From Rhizoctonia solani (taxonomy: Eukaryota > Basidiomycota > Agaricomycetes > Cantharellales > Ceratobasidiaceae), in contig NC_057370.1 of assembly GCF_016906535.1 (NCBI RefSeq), forward strand, positions 1,984,001-2,048,000: a stretch of DNA of 64,000 nucleotides. Reading direction: 5' to 3'. Shown here piece after piece: positions 34,614-46,566 of the stretch. How positions within the stretch are numbered: the first letter of the stretch is position 1; every line of letters starts with the position of its first letter. Below the pieces are notes generated by a model that saw only the letters and a list, made by a program, of their open reading frames with translations, had not been told where the DNA came from and ran no database searches. Position numbers and translations under genes: made by a program.

Positions 34614-37600
34614 ATGTCTGTGGCTGCAGGGCCTGTTATGGACAATGTGCATCACTTCCCCCAAGTGGCTGACAAAGAAGCGCTGGTACAGTTTTGGCGG
34701 TCTGGTTTTGAGTACGTACAAACGCGGGCGGGACATGAGGTTGTGCTAACTCCCTGGTGGATATACAGATACTTGGCACAGGGGATAGCTGCTCACCACA
34801 ACATCACTCGTGCCACACGTATATACGAAGCCTACTCTCATAGAGGTACCTCGGATGGCCCACCGCCACCAGCCTTGGATGCTCAAATCGCATCTCAGAA
34901 AGAAAATCTCGAATCGAGTATTCTCGCTCTTGCTGAACTAGCAGCCTCAGGACTGGTACAGCCGAACATATCACACCAAGTACACACGTCGCCTTTGCTG
35001 GAAACACGAGTTGTTGCATTGGAGGATCAAATGAAGGAGCTTCTGGCGATTGTCCAACCCCTTAGCGCAAAGCTTGGAGTTTTGGATGGAAATGTAGCTC
35101 GCATTGACTCCAGTGTTAATTCTATAGAGAAAAGGGCGAATGCCACTACCACACATCTCGATGACCGACACAAACAGTTGGAGGAACGTATTGGAGAGCT
35201 CTCTGCGCAGGTTTCCAGCCCTCAGCCCACTCAAGTTCTGCAACACGACCAGGTGAATAAGCGCCTGGAGTTAGTGGAAGAGAAAATACAGTCATCCCAG
35301 GGAGAATTGGAGAAACAAGAGAGACAAATCATGAGTATGGACACCAAGATAGCCGTGCTAGAGGGAACCAGGTCCAGAGTTGATGCACAAGGCACCACAC
35401 TGGTATTGTTGGATAGTAAAATAACCGGGCTTCAGGTGCGTATCATGTTTATGGGTTTTATCTGAGTGGCTTATTGCTTATTAGAACGACGCCATAGATA
35501 TTCGGACAAACATGAAAAGTCTTTTGACGCTTGCCCCTGAAGTCAATGATCTCTTGTCGGTCCCTGTTAAAATAGAACAAACAGGACAAGATATCAAAAA
35601 TTTGAGGGAGCAACAAGAAACTATTGCTTCCCAACTCACCTCTTTTGAAACTTCCCTGGGACTTATGGAACAAAGGTTGGAACAAACAAACAAGGAAACC
35701 TCTGGTTCACTCGATTCATCATCCGTGAGTACCTATAGGAATGTACATGCGTGATACTGACCAATTTCAAGGCCGATGTTTCTGCTCTTCAGTCCTTAAA
35801 GGAACATGCTAGCTCGCTCATTGAACTTCCTGGGACTCTGGATCAGCTCCAAGCCAGTGTAGCCGAGCTCGCCCCACTCAAGCTGTACTCTCAGGACCTT
35901 ACAGCCGTTGCGGGAAAATCTTCACAATTGCTCGAGCTGATCTCCCACAATGAAAGAGTGCAGGACGATATCAATCAAATCCGGAGTAAGTTGGCTCGGT
36001 GTAGCAAGGATATGGCTGATGCAAAAAAGGTAAGACTGTATCGGTCATTCGCTTGTGGCACAGCTGAAATACAATGACACCCAAGGAAACTGCGGAGAAT
36101 GCTCGTTTGTTAGATGAAAAAGTGGCGGGTTTATCTTCCACGGTAAGTCAGACTACATACGTTTCGACGAAACCCGGCTTAAACAATGTATACAGAATCA
36201 AGCCATACAAGAAGAACTCTTAGGGGCCAACAACAAAATGGCTCAATTTGAGCTTGATTTCAAGACAATCAAGGCAGAATCTCAAGTTATCTCCGCAAGG
36301 ATCAACGGGATCGATGCGAAGCTCAAGGCCAATCAAGTTACGGCCCAATGGTCACAAGAGCAGATCCAAGCCATGCGGGTAAGTATTTTTGAGACACGTG
36401 CATGCTGTCTAGCCTTCCAACCTATTCCACTTAGGCGGACGTTGCTTATCTCGAACCGTTGAAAGAACAACGGGAGGCACTCTTGCTCTTATCTGGTCGA
36501 ACAGAAGCGCTTATGCCGCTTTCCGTAAAGTTTGGATCTCCCGAATTCCAGACGCTGTTAAAGAAAGCAGAAGAAGCTGATGCGACAACAGTAGGTGCTC
36601 GAATTAGAGGCAATGGTCGTATTTATCACTGTTTTCAGGACACTGCCCGAAAGCTTGTTACCGAGGTGGTGAATGTCTGCAGAGACCTCCAACAGCGGCT
36701 GAACAGAGTCGAACCCCATGTAAACCAACTGGAATCCGACATCTCAGGTGCATTGGAGAAATTGACTGGTCTGCAAAACACCTCGGATGCGACGGAATGC
36801 CAAGTCAAGGATATCGCGGGCTCACTTCAGCAGGTTCAGGTTTGTTGGTATTTTAACCCTGGTCTATTCGAGTGCTAACGTTTTATCTCGCAGAATGAGG
36901 TCTCTTCTCTCGTAACGTTCAAGATAGATACTCAGAAGGTTCTTGAGAACTCTACCTCCAATCCCTCACCCAATGAGGAGATCCAAGTCCTGAAGAAGAC
37001 GCATGCCAGTGTGAGTAATTGTTGTGCTGAAAATAGGACTCTTGAGTGATATTTTCTTTAGGATATCACGCCCATGAAAGGCGAGATCAAGAAGCTCAAA
37101 TCCACTTCTTCTGCTCTACGCAAGGATATGGATGATGCCAAGGGGAAAATTACCCCACTCCTTGCCTTGCAGCAGCAACTCCAGGAGTACCAGGACGGCA
37201 TCACCAAATTGGAGGAGAGGGTCCGGAAACTTGAAACACCGCTCACGGTACGAATTCCGGGTCAAACCGGTGCCTCGGCAGTAGCCCAAGCGTTCAATAC
37301 TGCAGGCAGTAGCTCAAAATCGGGTTCGCGGAAAGCCAATGCATCGGGTCCCAGGGTGAGTATATTATGCAAGAGATTGTTAGGACACCTATCAATTCGT
37401 TTATTTTAGAAGTCTTCGAATACGCAATCGCAGCAGTCGTCTCAATCTCAACCCCCTAAGGTCACACTTCCCGAGTCTCAGGCCGAAACGGAAGCCCAAT
37501 CGTCCTCACTTGCATCAGGAGGCTCGAGTAAACCAGCCCATGCTACCGATGATTTGGCCGCACTGATTGACAGGGTCAAACGGACTGAAAAGGAGGTCAC

Positions 37601-39422
37601 GAACTTGTCTCATTCGTTTAGCAAGTCTAAGGCGAAGCTTGGGGAATTGGAAGATTCGGTGAACGGGGTTGATCAACAGATGACCATGGTACAAGGGATA
37701 CTGAACGAGAATTCAATTGCATTGAAGCTCATAGAAACGGAATTCGCGAACCTGAAGGCGGACAATACCACCAAGTTGAGAGAGATCGATACCAAACAGG
37801 CTCGAACCGTCAATTTGATTGACGCAGCCCAGGAACTAAAGGATGATGCGACCACTAAATTGAAGGCAATGGAGGTATGCACTTTCAAAGTGTCAGATGA
37901 CATATATTTATTACGCCCCTAGACTACCATGGGCAAATTGGCACAATTGAAAGAATACACGGGCGCAATTGTTGCTCTTGTAGAGCCTGTCCCAGCCTCT
38001 CCGTCGTCACACGCTAGCAGCGGAACGCCCGAATCTCGGTTTGCCCGCCTCGAAAGAATGTCGAATAGTGCCACCAAGGAACTCATAAATATCAATGGAT
38101 GGGTCCAGTGGGCAGATGGAGAGGTCAGAAATTACAAGACTTTGAATGGCGAAATTAAAGCTCTAGGTCGACACGTCCGGGAACTGGCGGGTTCAATTGC
38201 GGTGCGTCCTACGAACTGAATACAATTATCTCATCTGACAAGATTTGTAGACCATGAATCCGCTGTCGGCATCTCTCACGGAGCGGGCACCGGAATTGCT
38301 TGGCTTGCTCGAACGACCAGCGGGCCAGGCATCCGATTCGATTCAGTCAACTCCTAGGCAGCCCGAGGGGGTCGCCCGATTTGGTGCCCGAATGAAGACG
38401 CTCGAGGAGCAAATACACACTCTCCGAACGGCTCAACCTAAGCTCCAAGAGGATCTAGATAAAGTCACTTCTCAGGTTGGTGAAATAGCACCTCTAATCA
38501 CAAAGTAGCCAAGCCATTTGTGGACCATGTGAAGCCTCTGTTGTCCCTCGTTCCACTTTCGAGCCATGTCTCAAGCCTTATACTTCTAGTCGACCAAGTG
38601 CCTCAATTGCACGCATCAATTCAGTCACTCTCGGACCGGGTCGATGCAGCCGCGTCGACTGCTGCATCTTCGGCGCAGGTTCCAGTCGACCCTGGTCCAG
38701 CGAGCCAGTTGCGTTCACCGGTAACGGATCGGGAGGTGTCTCCCGCTGAACAATCTACGGACAATACTGTTGTATTCGTCCCGGCGACCAGCGAGCGTCG
38801 CCGGAACAAACGGCGCCGCACCGAAGAAATGCTCGAGTCGTTTGAGAGCCGGATCGATGGTATACAGGGCGAGCTGGATGGCGTTTCTGATGATGTCAAG
38901 ATGCTTTGCACAGAGCAGGCAAAGGCCAGGAGGCGTACAAATGTGCATCCCGCTGAAGCTCTGCCATCGCAGTCTCTCGAGCCTGGAGAGGTTACCGAGA
39001 CGAGCAGCAAAATGAGCGAAGACCTGGATATGCTTATGGATACGTTGCGCGACCTCTTTGAGGGCAAGGGTACATGGCCGGAACGAATTGATCTCGTGCT
39101 CGGGAAGCAGTGGGCTCAAGTCTTGCAGTCGCCCCAATGCAGGACGGCCGCAGGTGCTTCTATGACGATTTCCAAAATACACGAAGAGATCGAGGTGCTC
39201 AAGTTGGCGATCGAGGCGCATGGGTCTGGGACCACAGCATCTCCGAGTGCCATCGATGCGGCACACATAGCTTGGGGCGAGACCTTTACCAAACAGGTCA
39301 TGGCAGACGTTGGTAAAGAACAGGCCCAATTTAGAACCGAGCTTGAAGAGGTGATCAGTCGAGCGCTTTTACCCGTGAGAAAAGTGTTCAAGGCACTCAA
39401 GGACACTTCATCCGATTTGTGA
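34614..39422 (+). CDS. Large multi-exon coiled-coil protein A
   Basis: The ATG at 34614 opens a folded-looking N-terminus (residues 1-70, Trp-rich). About 1,200 residues of nearly continuous heptad coil follow, over about 13 exons and often one exon per coil block. Ser/Pro linkers lie around 37300-37560 and 38000. The C-terminal exon has a basic Lys/Arg patch (about 38800) that could be a nuclear signal. It then has a short motif (39020-39100) Asp-Leu-Asp-Met-Leu-Met, a Leu/Phe stretch, Gly-Thr-Trp-Pro-Glu-Arg. That motif recurs in coiled-coil protein B downstream. The frame slips by one missing base at 38502-38506. No enzyme motif is seen and the function is unknown; a scaffold or motor-adaptor role is possible. 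Confidence 0.6.
38500..38512 (+). other. Apparent 1-bp deletion in coiled-coil protein A
   Basis: The frame before reads Leu-Ile-Thr-Lys then TAG; the frame after reads Lys-Val-Ala-Lys-Pro-Phe-Val-Asp. One extra A in the AAA run restores one frame. Confidence 0.75.
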
Positions 39423-39634
39423 TTTTCGGGATTTCTATTCCGCGCTTTGTGTAGTTTTTTGAGGGTTACCCTCTGCTGTTATATTGTTCCAAGTTGTACG
39501 TTTGTATATCGCTCTCGCGCGTTGTGTTTCGTGCTTTCTATTACCCATGTGTCTATGCTCTGTAATTTAATACGATGTGCCTTTTTGGGTGATGTATACT
39601 CGAAGTTCTTATGTTTATGTGCCGAATTTCATGA

Positions 39635-40172
39635 TTACTTTTCATGCCTAAACACCTCCTCGCATTGATACCACCACGGGCCATCTTTGGACCCCGTTGC
39701 ACCCTCAACGAACGAATGCTGCATCCCATCTGTAATTGCCCACCAGCGGACGGTTTCGGGATCGGCTGCTGCGATCTTGGAGTCGCTTTCCCAGTCTGAA
39801 CCTAATTACCATCCGATTTTAATTGAAAGCCAGTTGGACGGAGAAGCGCCACTATCGTGGGTATATACATACCAATATATTTAAATGTCGCGATTAACAA
39901 ACCGGCGAGATCCAAATCAGGAGAGCCTGCAACCGCAAATGGAGGAGAAGGAAGCAAATGAATGGAATAATCGACAATGTGCGATCGACGGAGAGTTTCG
40001 AGCACGGCAGGCCATACCGCCGCATGAATCTGTGGGCCGATGATCAGCGATCACTTGTAACCGAGTATGCACCCGTGTAAGCCCCACGAGCCTTTTTGTA
40101 TTCTTCCAACGCCTCTGTTTTAAGCGCGACAACCTGGCAGAAGCGCTTGCCTGGATATGGCCGATCTGTCAT
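39635..40172 (-). CDS. L-rhamnose mutarotase
   Basis: This enzyme interconverts the alpha and beta anomers of L-rhamnose and so speeds entry of pectin-derived rhamnose into catabolism. The full family pattern is present: Arg-Phe-Cys-Gln-Val-Val-Ala-Leu-Lys near the start, His-Ala-Ala-Val-Trp-Pro with the active His, Asp-Tyr-Ser-Ile, Leu-Leu-Ile-Ala-Thr-Phe-Lys-Tyr, Trp-Trp-Ala-Ile-Thr-Asp-Gly-Met-Gln and the C-terminal Gly-Pro-Trp-Trp. The ATG is at 40172 and the TAA at 39635-39637. There are three exons. The first intron (about 40030-40091) needs a GC donor to keep phase; the second starts GTATGT. At about 140 residues it is slightly longer than bacterial RhaM (about 104). Confidence 0.88.
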
Positions 40173-40320
40173 CTGGGCTTGTGGGTTATAATTATATGCG
40201 GGGAAGAGAGAGCGGAATGCGGCTGCTGGTCTGGGCGTGTGGTCACGTGACCAAAACTAATCAGGTTATGTTTCGCTCAAGAGGCTTGGACGACGACTAT
40301 CATTTTAACTTTTGGCCACG
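40173..40320. promoter_or_regulatory. Divergent promoter of the rhamnose mutarotase and CCCH genes
   Basis: Only 148 bp separate the two start codons. A TGTGGTCACGTGACC palindrome (CACGTG core) at about 40239-40253 is a candidate bHLH site, as an E-box. Confidence 0.4.
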
Positions 40321-41211
40321 ATGCCACCACCTATACGATGCATTGTGCGTATATGTCATGGATGATTCCTTTTTGGTGGGCTAATAGCTGGATAGGACGA
40401 GGAGAACTGCCGCAGGCGGAGTTGTAGGTGAGTTGTTGATTTCGATTGTATTTTTTTATGGGGACCAACTGTTTTGTGTTAGATTTGTGCATCCTGGCGA
40501 GCCCGATTGGCCGTATGCGATAGAGTCGAATCTTGCCAAGAAGAAACGAGCACAGGCGGCAGCAGCGGGACACGGGAGCAGGGATACTGGGTACGAATCG
40601 CGTCCGAAAGCAAGCAGGGAGTCTACCGGACGTGGGTCCATCACGAGCGCCACCTCTGGCCGGGGAGACTCAGGCGGTGGCAAGGCCTCACCTGAACGAA
40701 CCCGCGCGACCCCTCACCACAAGGATGGGGCAGCACAGGCTCTGGGGGTGGCTGGGGTGCTTCACATAGCGGGGGATGGGGGGCAACTACGACCAACGAC
40801 AGTGGTTGGGGGGCTCCGTCTGCTGACACAAGCTTTGGGAACGCGTCGACTAGTGGGTGGGGGGAGCCTTCGGACAGTGTATGGGGCAACCCAGAACCCT
40901 CTTCTCGCCGCAACTCGTCGTTTGGTGCGCCCAAGTCCCCGACCAAGCCAGACAAGTCGCCCCCACGCCATTCGCATTCGTCGTCATCCAAAGACAAGGA
41001 TCGGGAAAGGGAAAGGGAAAGAGAACGCCACCGAGAGAGGGACAGAGCTGCAGATCGAGATTATTCTCGCCGACGTTCTCCCTCCCCCAGCAAACCGTCG
41101 AGCAAGCTATCCTCCCGTGATGAATCAAATCGCTCCCCCAAGCCAACACTCAATACTTCGGTTCCGCCAAATAATCTGATGGATGTGGATTCACCAAACC
41201 CTCAAGGTTAG
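40321..41211 (+). CDS. CCCH zinc-finger protein with WG repeats
   Basis: The ATG at 40321 starts a short exon. After an intron (about 40345-40395) the frame reads Cys-x5-Cys-x4-Cys-x3-His with Phe-Val-His-Pro-Gly-Glu, a single CCCH finger of RNA-binding type. It is followed by a Lys/Arg/Ala stretch. A Gly/Ser/Thr/Asn-rich segment (40725-40890) then holds six Trp-Gly dipeptides spaced about 8-17 residues apart, and an Arg-Glu/Arg-Ser-rich tail (40980-41130) like splicing-factor RS domains. One base is missing near 40693-40697 (CCC). It can end at the TAG at 41209-41211; that point is also a good splice donor (CAAG before GTTAGT), so it might continue into the next gene. Confidence 0.65.
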
Positions 41212-41349
41212 TACTGTTCTGTTCACTTCAGTTCAGAAATGGGCCAGTAGGCTAATCTTTCCTTCTTGGATAATAACGTCCCGTTCTGGTATGGCACATC
41301 TGCATGTGTGGCTCTATTTTGATCCCACTGACGTTGGTTCCTGACCGAA

Positions 41350-44012
41350 ATGTTTGCTACGCCCACCATTTTGGCTGTACGTCATGAACTACATCTGTCT
41401 GCGTCTTTTTCCAGCTCCGCCAACAAAAACTTGGACACTGCCTCTGCCTCTGCAGCATCGACTACCACCAGCCAAATGCCCATCTCTATATCGCTTCCTC
41501 ATGCAGTCAACTCATCAAGCACCCCTGCCATCCCCCTGGGCTTTGGTGTGCCAACTGCACCGCGCGGTGCCCCCTCTGTACCTTCTGCCCAGTCCTCAGC
41601 GCCACCACCTCCACCCTCGGATACGTCCCAGACCACTGTTCCTATCGCCAACTCCGCCTCCAAATCACCACCCCAATCTTCGGGCCCCACCAAAACCCAC
41701 GCGCTCCCTGTGCGACCAGCTGGCACGAACGATATTCAACCTCCGCCCTCAACTAGTACTTCGGCTACGCCGATGGTGCTGCCTCATGGGCAGAAAAGCT
41801 CAGCTACGCCCACGACCTCTGAGGTGCCAGAAATCGCTATGAATCAAGATCCTCCACTTTCGGTAGCTCCTGGTCCAACACCAACCGCTTTGTCTGTTGA
41901 TCGGCCATATGAATGGATCGAGTGAGTACATTTTTGGTTGTATTGCGAATGTATGCGTCCCCGTATTGATTTGCACTCGTGTAGATCCCTTGAATCTTTG
42001 ATCAAACAGAACCGTGTTTTGCAAAACTGTAAATTACAGTATGCGCGTGCCGAAACACAAGAAAAGATGTTGGCTCGTCTGCGTAAGTATCAATATACTT
42101 TATCTTTGCATTTATCTGATTATTGATGTTTATAGCTCCTGGCACCTCAAAACGGAAGGTGGGCGATAGCGCTCCGAGTTTATCTGATATGCGACGCCGC
42201 ATTGAGACTACGGAAGCGGAGCTACAGGTTTTGCTCGGTCAGTTTGCGAGTCGCATGGAGGTATTCTATCGCCCGACGGAGATGATCAAACATGTCGATG
42301 GGGGCAAACAGGATGAAGAAACGTTGAGTATGGCACGCAGACTATCCGATCAGGTGTCCAAGCTCGAATCGGAGATGCAGTTGCTCAATATCGGTGCGGC
42401 CAAGGGTGCGGAAATGAAGAAGCTCGACGAGACAATTCAGACTAGCTCCCAGGCGATTAAGAAGGAACGAGAAGAGCGCACTAAGGCTGTCGAGGATGTA
42501 AAAAAGGACTTTAAAGTGTTGGGAGAGGACTTGAACCGGACCAAGGTTGAATGTGAGCACTTGCGTGAAGAGCTTGTCGCCAGCGGATCGAATTTCGATC
42601 AAGTCCGACGTGACGCTCAGGCCATACGAGATGATCAAGTTGCGGTCAAGGAGGAAGTCAAGGCTACCAAGCTCGAAGCCGAAAACACCAAGACCGATGT
42701 ACAGACCGTCAAGGCCAAGATGAACGAGGTCGACCAGGAGGTAACGAACATCAAAACCGAACTGGAGAGACTCAGGACTAAATTGGCAACTCCTCCGCCT
42801 ACTCCCCCTCGTCCGTCTGTTCCTTCCCCGGCTACGACTTCCGGGAAACGTGCTCGAAATGAGACCAGTGGTCATAGTCCGAACGCAATGGATGTCGATG
42901 ATGTCCTTCCACCTGCCAAGCGTGCTCGTACAGCCGATCCACTTCGCCCGTCCCCCTTTGTGGACTCGAGCACACCTTTTGGTAGTCCCAAACCGGCGCG
43001 CTTCGATGGAATCAGTCGGCGGGAGCTCTCGCAACGTATCGATATGCTCGAGGGTTTGATCGAGGGCCTCCAAGGCGATGTACGCCAAGTCGAAACCGAT
43101 TTGCAGGACCAAATACAAGACATCACCGATCGAATGGGATCATCCGACGAAAACAACGTCGCCGTCACCAACGCCGAGCCTCCAATCGAAACGAGATCCG
43201 AGAGCGCCCCGCCTGGTCCCTCGACAGCGAGAACGATGGCGGACGCGCCGCGGGACGGTCGTCCGCGCCACCTTCGCGAACCGCGTTCCCCGCGTCGTGG
43301 GCCCCACACCGTTGCCCACCGTCGAGGAGCTTTCTTCGGACGGTGAGGGTGGTGGTTGCGTGCCGACCTGGACGCGATGATGAGTCAGGTCGTGGCTCTC
43401 TGGAACGCCGAGGGCGATTGGCCTTCACGGGTGCAGATGAATGTGTGTAGATCGTTGGGTGTCGAGTCGTTGGATGGTGCATTCAGGCATGCTCCGAGGC
43501 CGCCTATCGTTAATGGGAAAAAGACACCGGAGCCGCAGGGGGATTGGGCGGTAATGTTCAAGAGTATGCAGGAGGAACAGGCCAAGATGCGCGAAGAAAT
43601 GGTGCGCGAGCGTGTGCAGCAGGAAAGTCGGATGAGGACGATGGTGGGTCGACTGGAGCAAGTGGAAGAGGAGTTGGACAAGTCTGTGAAGAGGAGGGAT
43701 GAGGTCGAGCGGGAATGTGAGGTTCTGAAGAGTCAGCAGGCGGAGCAGAGACAGTTGCTTGTACATGTGAGTTTATGGTTAAAGTGGGACACGCAACAAG
43801 ATGCTGATCAGTTTTTTTTTCAGCTTCAATCTGTTATGGACAATTTACCCAAGCCAAGTAATGGTCTGTTGTCCTCTGAGGAATTGTTGCAAGATGCCAT
43901 GCGCAATGGCGCGTCGCCTGTACAGCAAGAACTCGCTGCACTGCGTAAATTGGCGACAACTGTGCCGCACCTGCTTGCACTGGCCGGGATTTCACCTGAA
44001 AAAGAAAATTAA
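41350..44012 (+). CDS. Coiled-coil protein B, paralogue-like to A
   Basis: The ATG at 41350 opens a Ser/Pro/Thr-rich segment (to about 41920). A short coil (41985-42080) follows, then a long coiled coil (42180-42800) and a Pro-rich spacer. Next is a basic Lys-Arg-Ala-Arg patch near 42920. A second coil has Arg-Ile-Asp-Met-Leu-Glu-Gly (43025-43130), and a final exon carries Asp-Leu-Asp-Ala-Met-Met, a Leu/Trp stretch and Gly-Asp-Trp-Pro-Ser-Arg (43360-43430). That motif matches coiled-coil protein A. The last two exons end with a TAA at 44010-44012. The frame slips between 43230 and 43300 and again near 43350-43355, each time by one base. It may be the 3' part of the CCCH gene; the separate start is preferred but not certain. 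Confidence 0.55.
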
Positions 44013-44499
44013 GCGATAAATAATATCTGTTTATTATGGTCTTTTCGGTGTTTATTATCTTATCTTTTTTTCTTCTTTGTCTTTTTCTTCTTTTTTTCGC
44101 TTGTTAATTGTGTATCTATAAGGTAATTTGTGAACCGTACATGGTGTGGCTATTGGCATTAGAGTGGCTAGATTTTGGAGTGATTCCGAGCACGTGGTAG
44201 ACACGAGGTGTCGCACGCCGAAAAAAATTGGGGGAATGAAATGGAGTCGGATATTAGAGTAGACCCTTGATCCTGATTTCATCCGAGGCTACGTGGTGCA
44301 ACGTGTGATGTCACAAAGCTTTTCAGTCCGAGAGAAAATCAGAAAAATATGCATACAGCTTCTATATGCAGTCATAGTTCTAGAAAGGTCATATCGGAGC
44401 CATTGCCAGATTCGGCCTGGGGAATTTGGTGGTTGTGGTACCCCCTTTGTTCTGGTTACGAGACGCGTGATCAGAATGTGACCACATGGTCACGACTGA
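44013..44499. other. Intergenic, no gene seen
   Basis: A T-rich stretch (44040-44105) follows the stop of protein B and is the likely polyadenylation area. No coding signal is seen. Confidence 0.4.
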
Positions 44500-46566
44500 A
44501 TGCAGGGTCATGTGACAGTGTTTGTTTTGAAGCAAGCCATTACAAACACAGGCGAGGCAGGATTCATATAGCGGTCTTGGACGGATTGAATCGCTATCTC
44601 TACCACTCTTACGCCCGCCGCGAGGCTCCGTCACGATTTCGTCCCACCGCTCCTCGTCGCGTACTCGCGCGCCCCCTGTCGCCCCGTCTGAAGGCGCGTC
44701 GACTTTCTCCTACGGAAGCGACACCAACTCGCGTGCTACGACTACACGAACTCCCACACGATCCACCAAGGACACTACTGCAGACCGCTCCATGGCCAAT
44801 CCATCCTCACGCGAGGACCGCGATAGGGACCGCGACAGGGACCGCGGACACCGCTCTGACCGAGAGCGTCGGGAACGTACAGAGCGCTCTCATCATCACC
44901 ACCACCGCACCATTTCCAGCACTACTTTATTGCTGGTTTTGTCGCTTATTCTCGCTATACTTGCTGTCATGCTGTCACTCCCGAGCTCATCCCGCCCTAC
45001 TCCCGCTACACCGGGACCGCCTCCTGCTGCACCTGGCTCTTCCGCATCCGGCGCTCCTGGTCCTCCACCCCCGCAAGCACACGGCACCGAGCCCGGCTAT
45101 GGGGTCCCCGAACCCACCGGATTCTGGTCTCATTTGTCTCCCAAGCGCGGCAAGGATATCGTCCAACGCGAATCTCTCATTGCCATGCGCGAGGCCGAGC
45201 TTGCCCGTCGTGAAGCTGAATTACTCGCCGGTCCTCCCGCAGCGATTATGCCGCCCATTGTTTCGTGTCCCCCGGCGCCTATTCAAACTGTCATTGACGC
45301 ATATACCTTTACCGTCACCCATACCCTTGAGCCTATTCTCCCGCCCCCTATGCCCATGGAGACGGCTACTGTGGTCAAGGAAGTCGAGGTCGTTCGTGAA
45401 CAGCTTGAGCCTCCGCCGTGGTACCGCCCAATGAACCCGCGTTTTGATGAAGTTCTTGATCGTGAAGCCAAGGTCGCCGAGCGTGAACGTGACATTGCCA
45501 TGCGTGAAGACATTGTCGGTCGTCGCGAGAACGACGCTGGACGTCGCGAAGGCTGGATCATGGAGCAGCTCATGTGAGTCGCGTCTCCATTTTCAGTTTT
45601 TTTTACACGGTCAGCTGACCGTGTTTTTTTCTCCAGGCAACTTCAAAATGAGCCCAACATCCCAGTCATGGACGATGAATACGTTTACGAGGTTCCAGGA
45701 ATCCGTAGAAAACTAAAGGTACCACGCCCCCTCTGATTGGCCCGTGGACATTGTGGTGGGCAGCAGTCTATTTATTATTTATTCCTGTTCGTGCACGTTG
45801 CCCACTCGTCCGCGGGCTTGATTCTTTTCTGTGCCCGCCCCATCCAACAAGTACTGACTGTTTCTTCCAGGAAGTCGAAGTCGTTGAAGTCCCCGCTGAA
45901 CCCGTTACCTCTCACATTTATGAAACCGTCACTGAACTTGAAACAATTCACCACATCTCGACCGCTACCGTACACGAAACCACTACTTCTGTCGTCCACG
46001 CTGTCGAAACCTCGCTCGTTATTACTACCAAGACTGCCGTACAGATGTCCACCGTCGTTCAGACTTCGGTGGTTGTCTCTACGTTTATTCCTCCCGTCAA
46101 GACTGTCACAGTCCCCATGCCTGCTGGAACTCGCGCTGCTCCCCCTGCTCCTGAGCGTCCCAAGGGCTCGCCCGCTGGTCCTCGTGGTCCCGGTCGCACC
46201 AATGTGGTGGAGATTGCTACGGAAGAGGAGGTTCTCATCCCGGTTGAGATTGAAGAGACTCAGCAAATCATTCCACCTCCCCAAGCTACTCTTCCTCCGC
46301 CTCCTCCGCCTCCGCCACCACGTGACACAGTGACTGTCATGCATGACCGCGAGTACAACCGCCAGAACGAGCCCGAGCGTGAGCGCGAACCACCACAGGC
46401 CCAGGCACCTCCACCACCCCGCCACCGCCACCTCGTGGCCCCCCAGGTGGAGGCCCTGGTCGCAAACCCCGCAACCAGCGTCCCGAGCCAACGCGTCCCC
46501 AGCGCGCGAACCCCAACCAAAAAGAAGCCAAAGGATGGTTTGGCGGGCGTGGTCCATGGTAGTTGA
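44500..46566 (+). CDS. Single-pass membrane protein with long Pro-rich ectodomain
   Basis: The clearest part begins at the in-frame Met at 44792: an Arg/Asp repeat, six His, and then one strong membrane helix (44914-44985, Leu/Ile/Ala/Val). After it come Pro/Gly/Ala-rich sequence and a charged helical part with repeated Arg-Glu and Arg-Arg-Glu. A Thr/Val-rich beta-like segment (45880-46120) and Pro runs follow. The same frame is open upstream to an ATG at 44500, through a Ser/Thr/Arg-rich stretch, so the N-terminus is uncertain. Introns lie at about 45574-45635 and 45718-45870. The C-terminus probably slips by one base at the CCCC run near 46417-46420, giving a Gly/Pro/Arg tail that ends in Trp. 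Function unknown; the order resembles fungal wall- or membrane-linked sensors only loosely. Confidence 0.5.

Noticed and set aside
42342..43118. 258-codon minus-strand frame
   Set aside because: It mirrors the coiled-coil frame of protein B and has no independent support.
44349..45434. 361-codon frame rich in Pro, Arg and Leu
   Set aside because: It is a shifted reading of the Pro/Arg-rich membrane-protein gene; the real frame has the clear membrane helix and continues over two introns.
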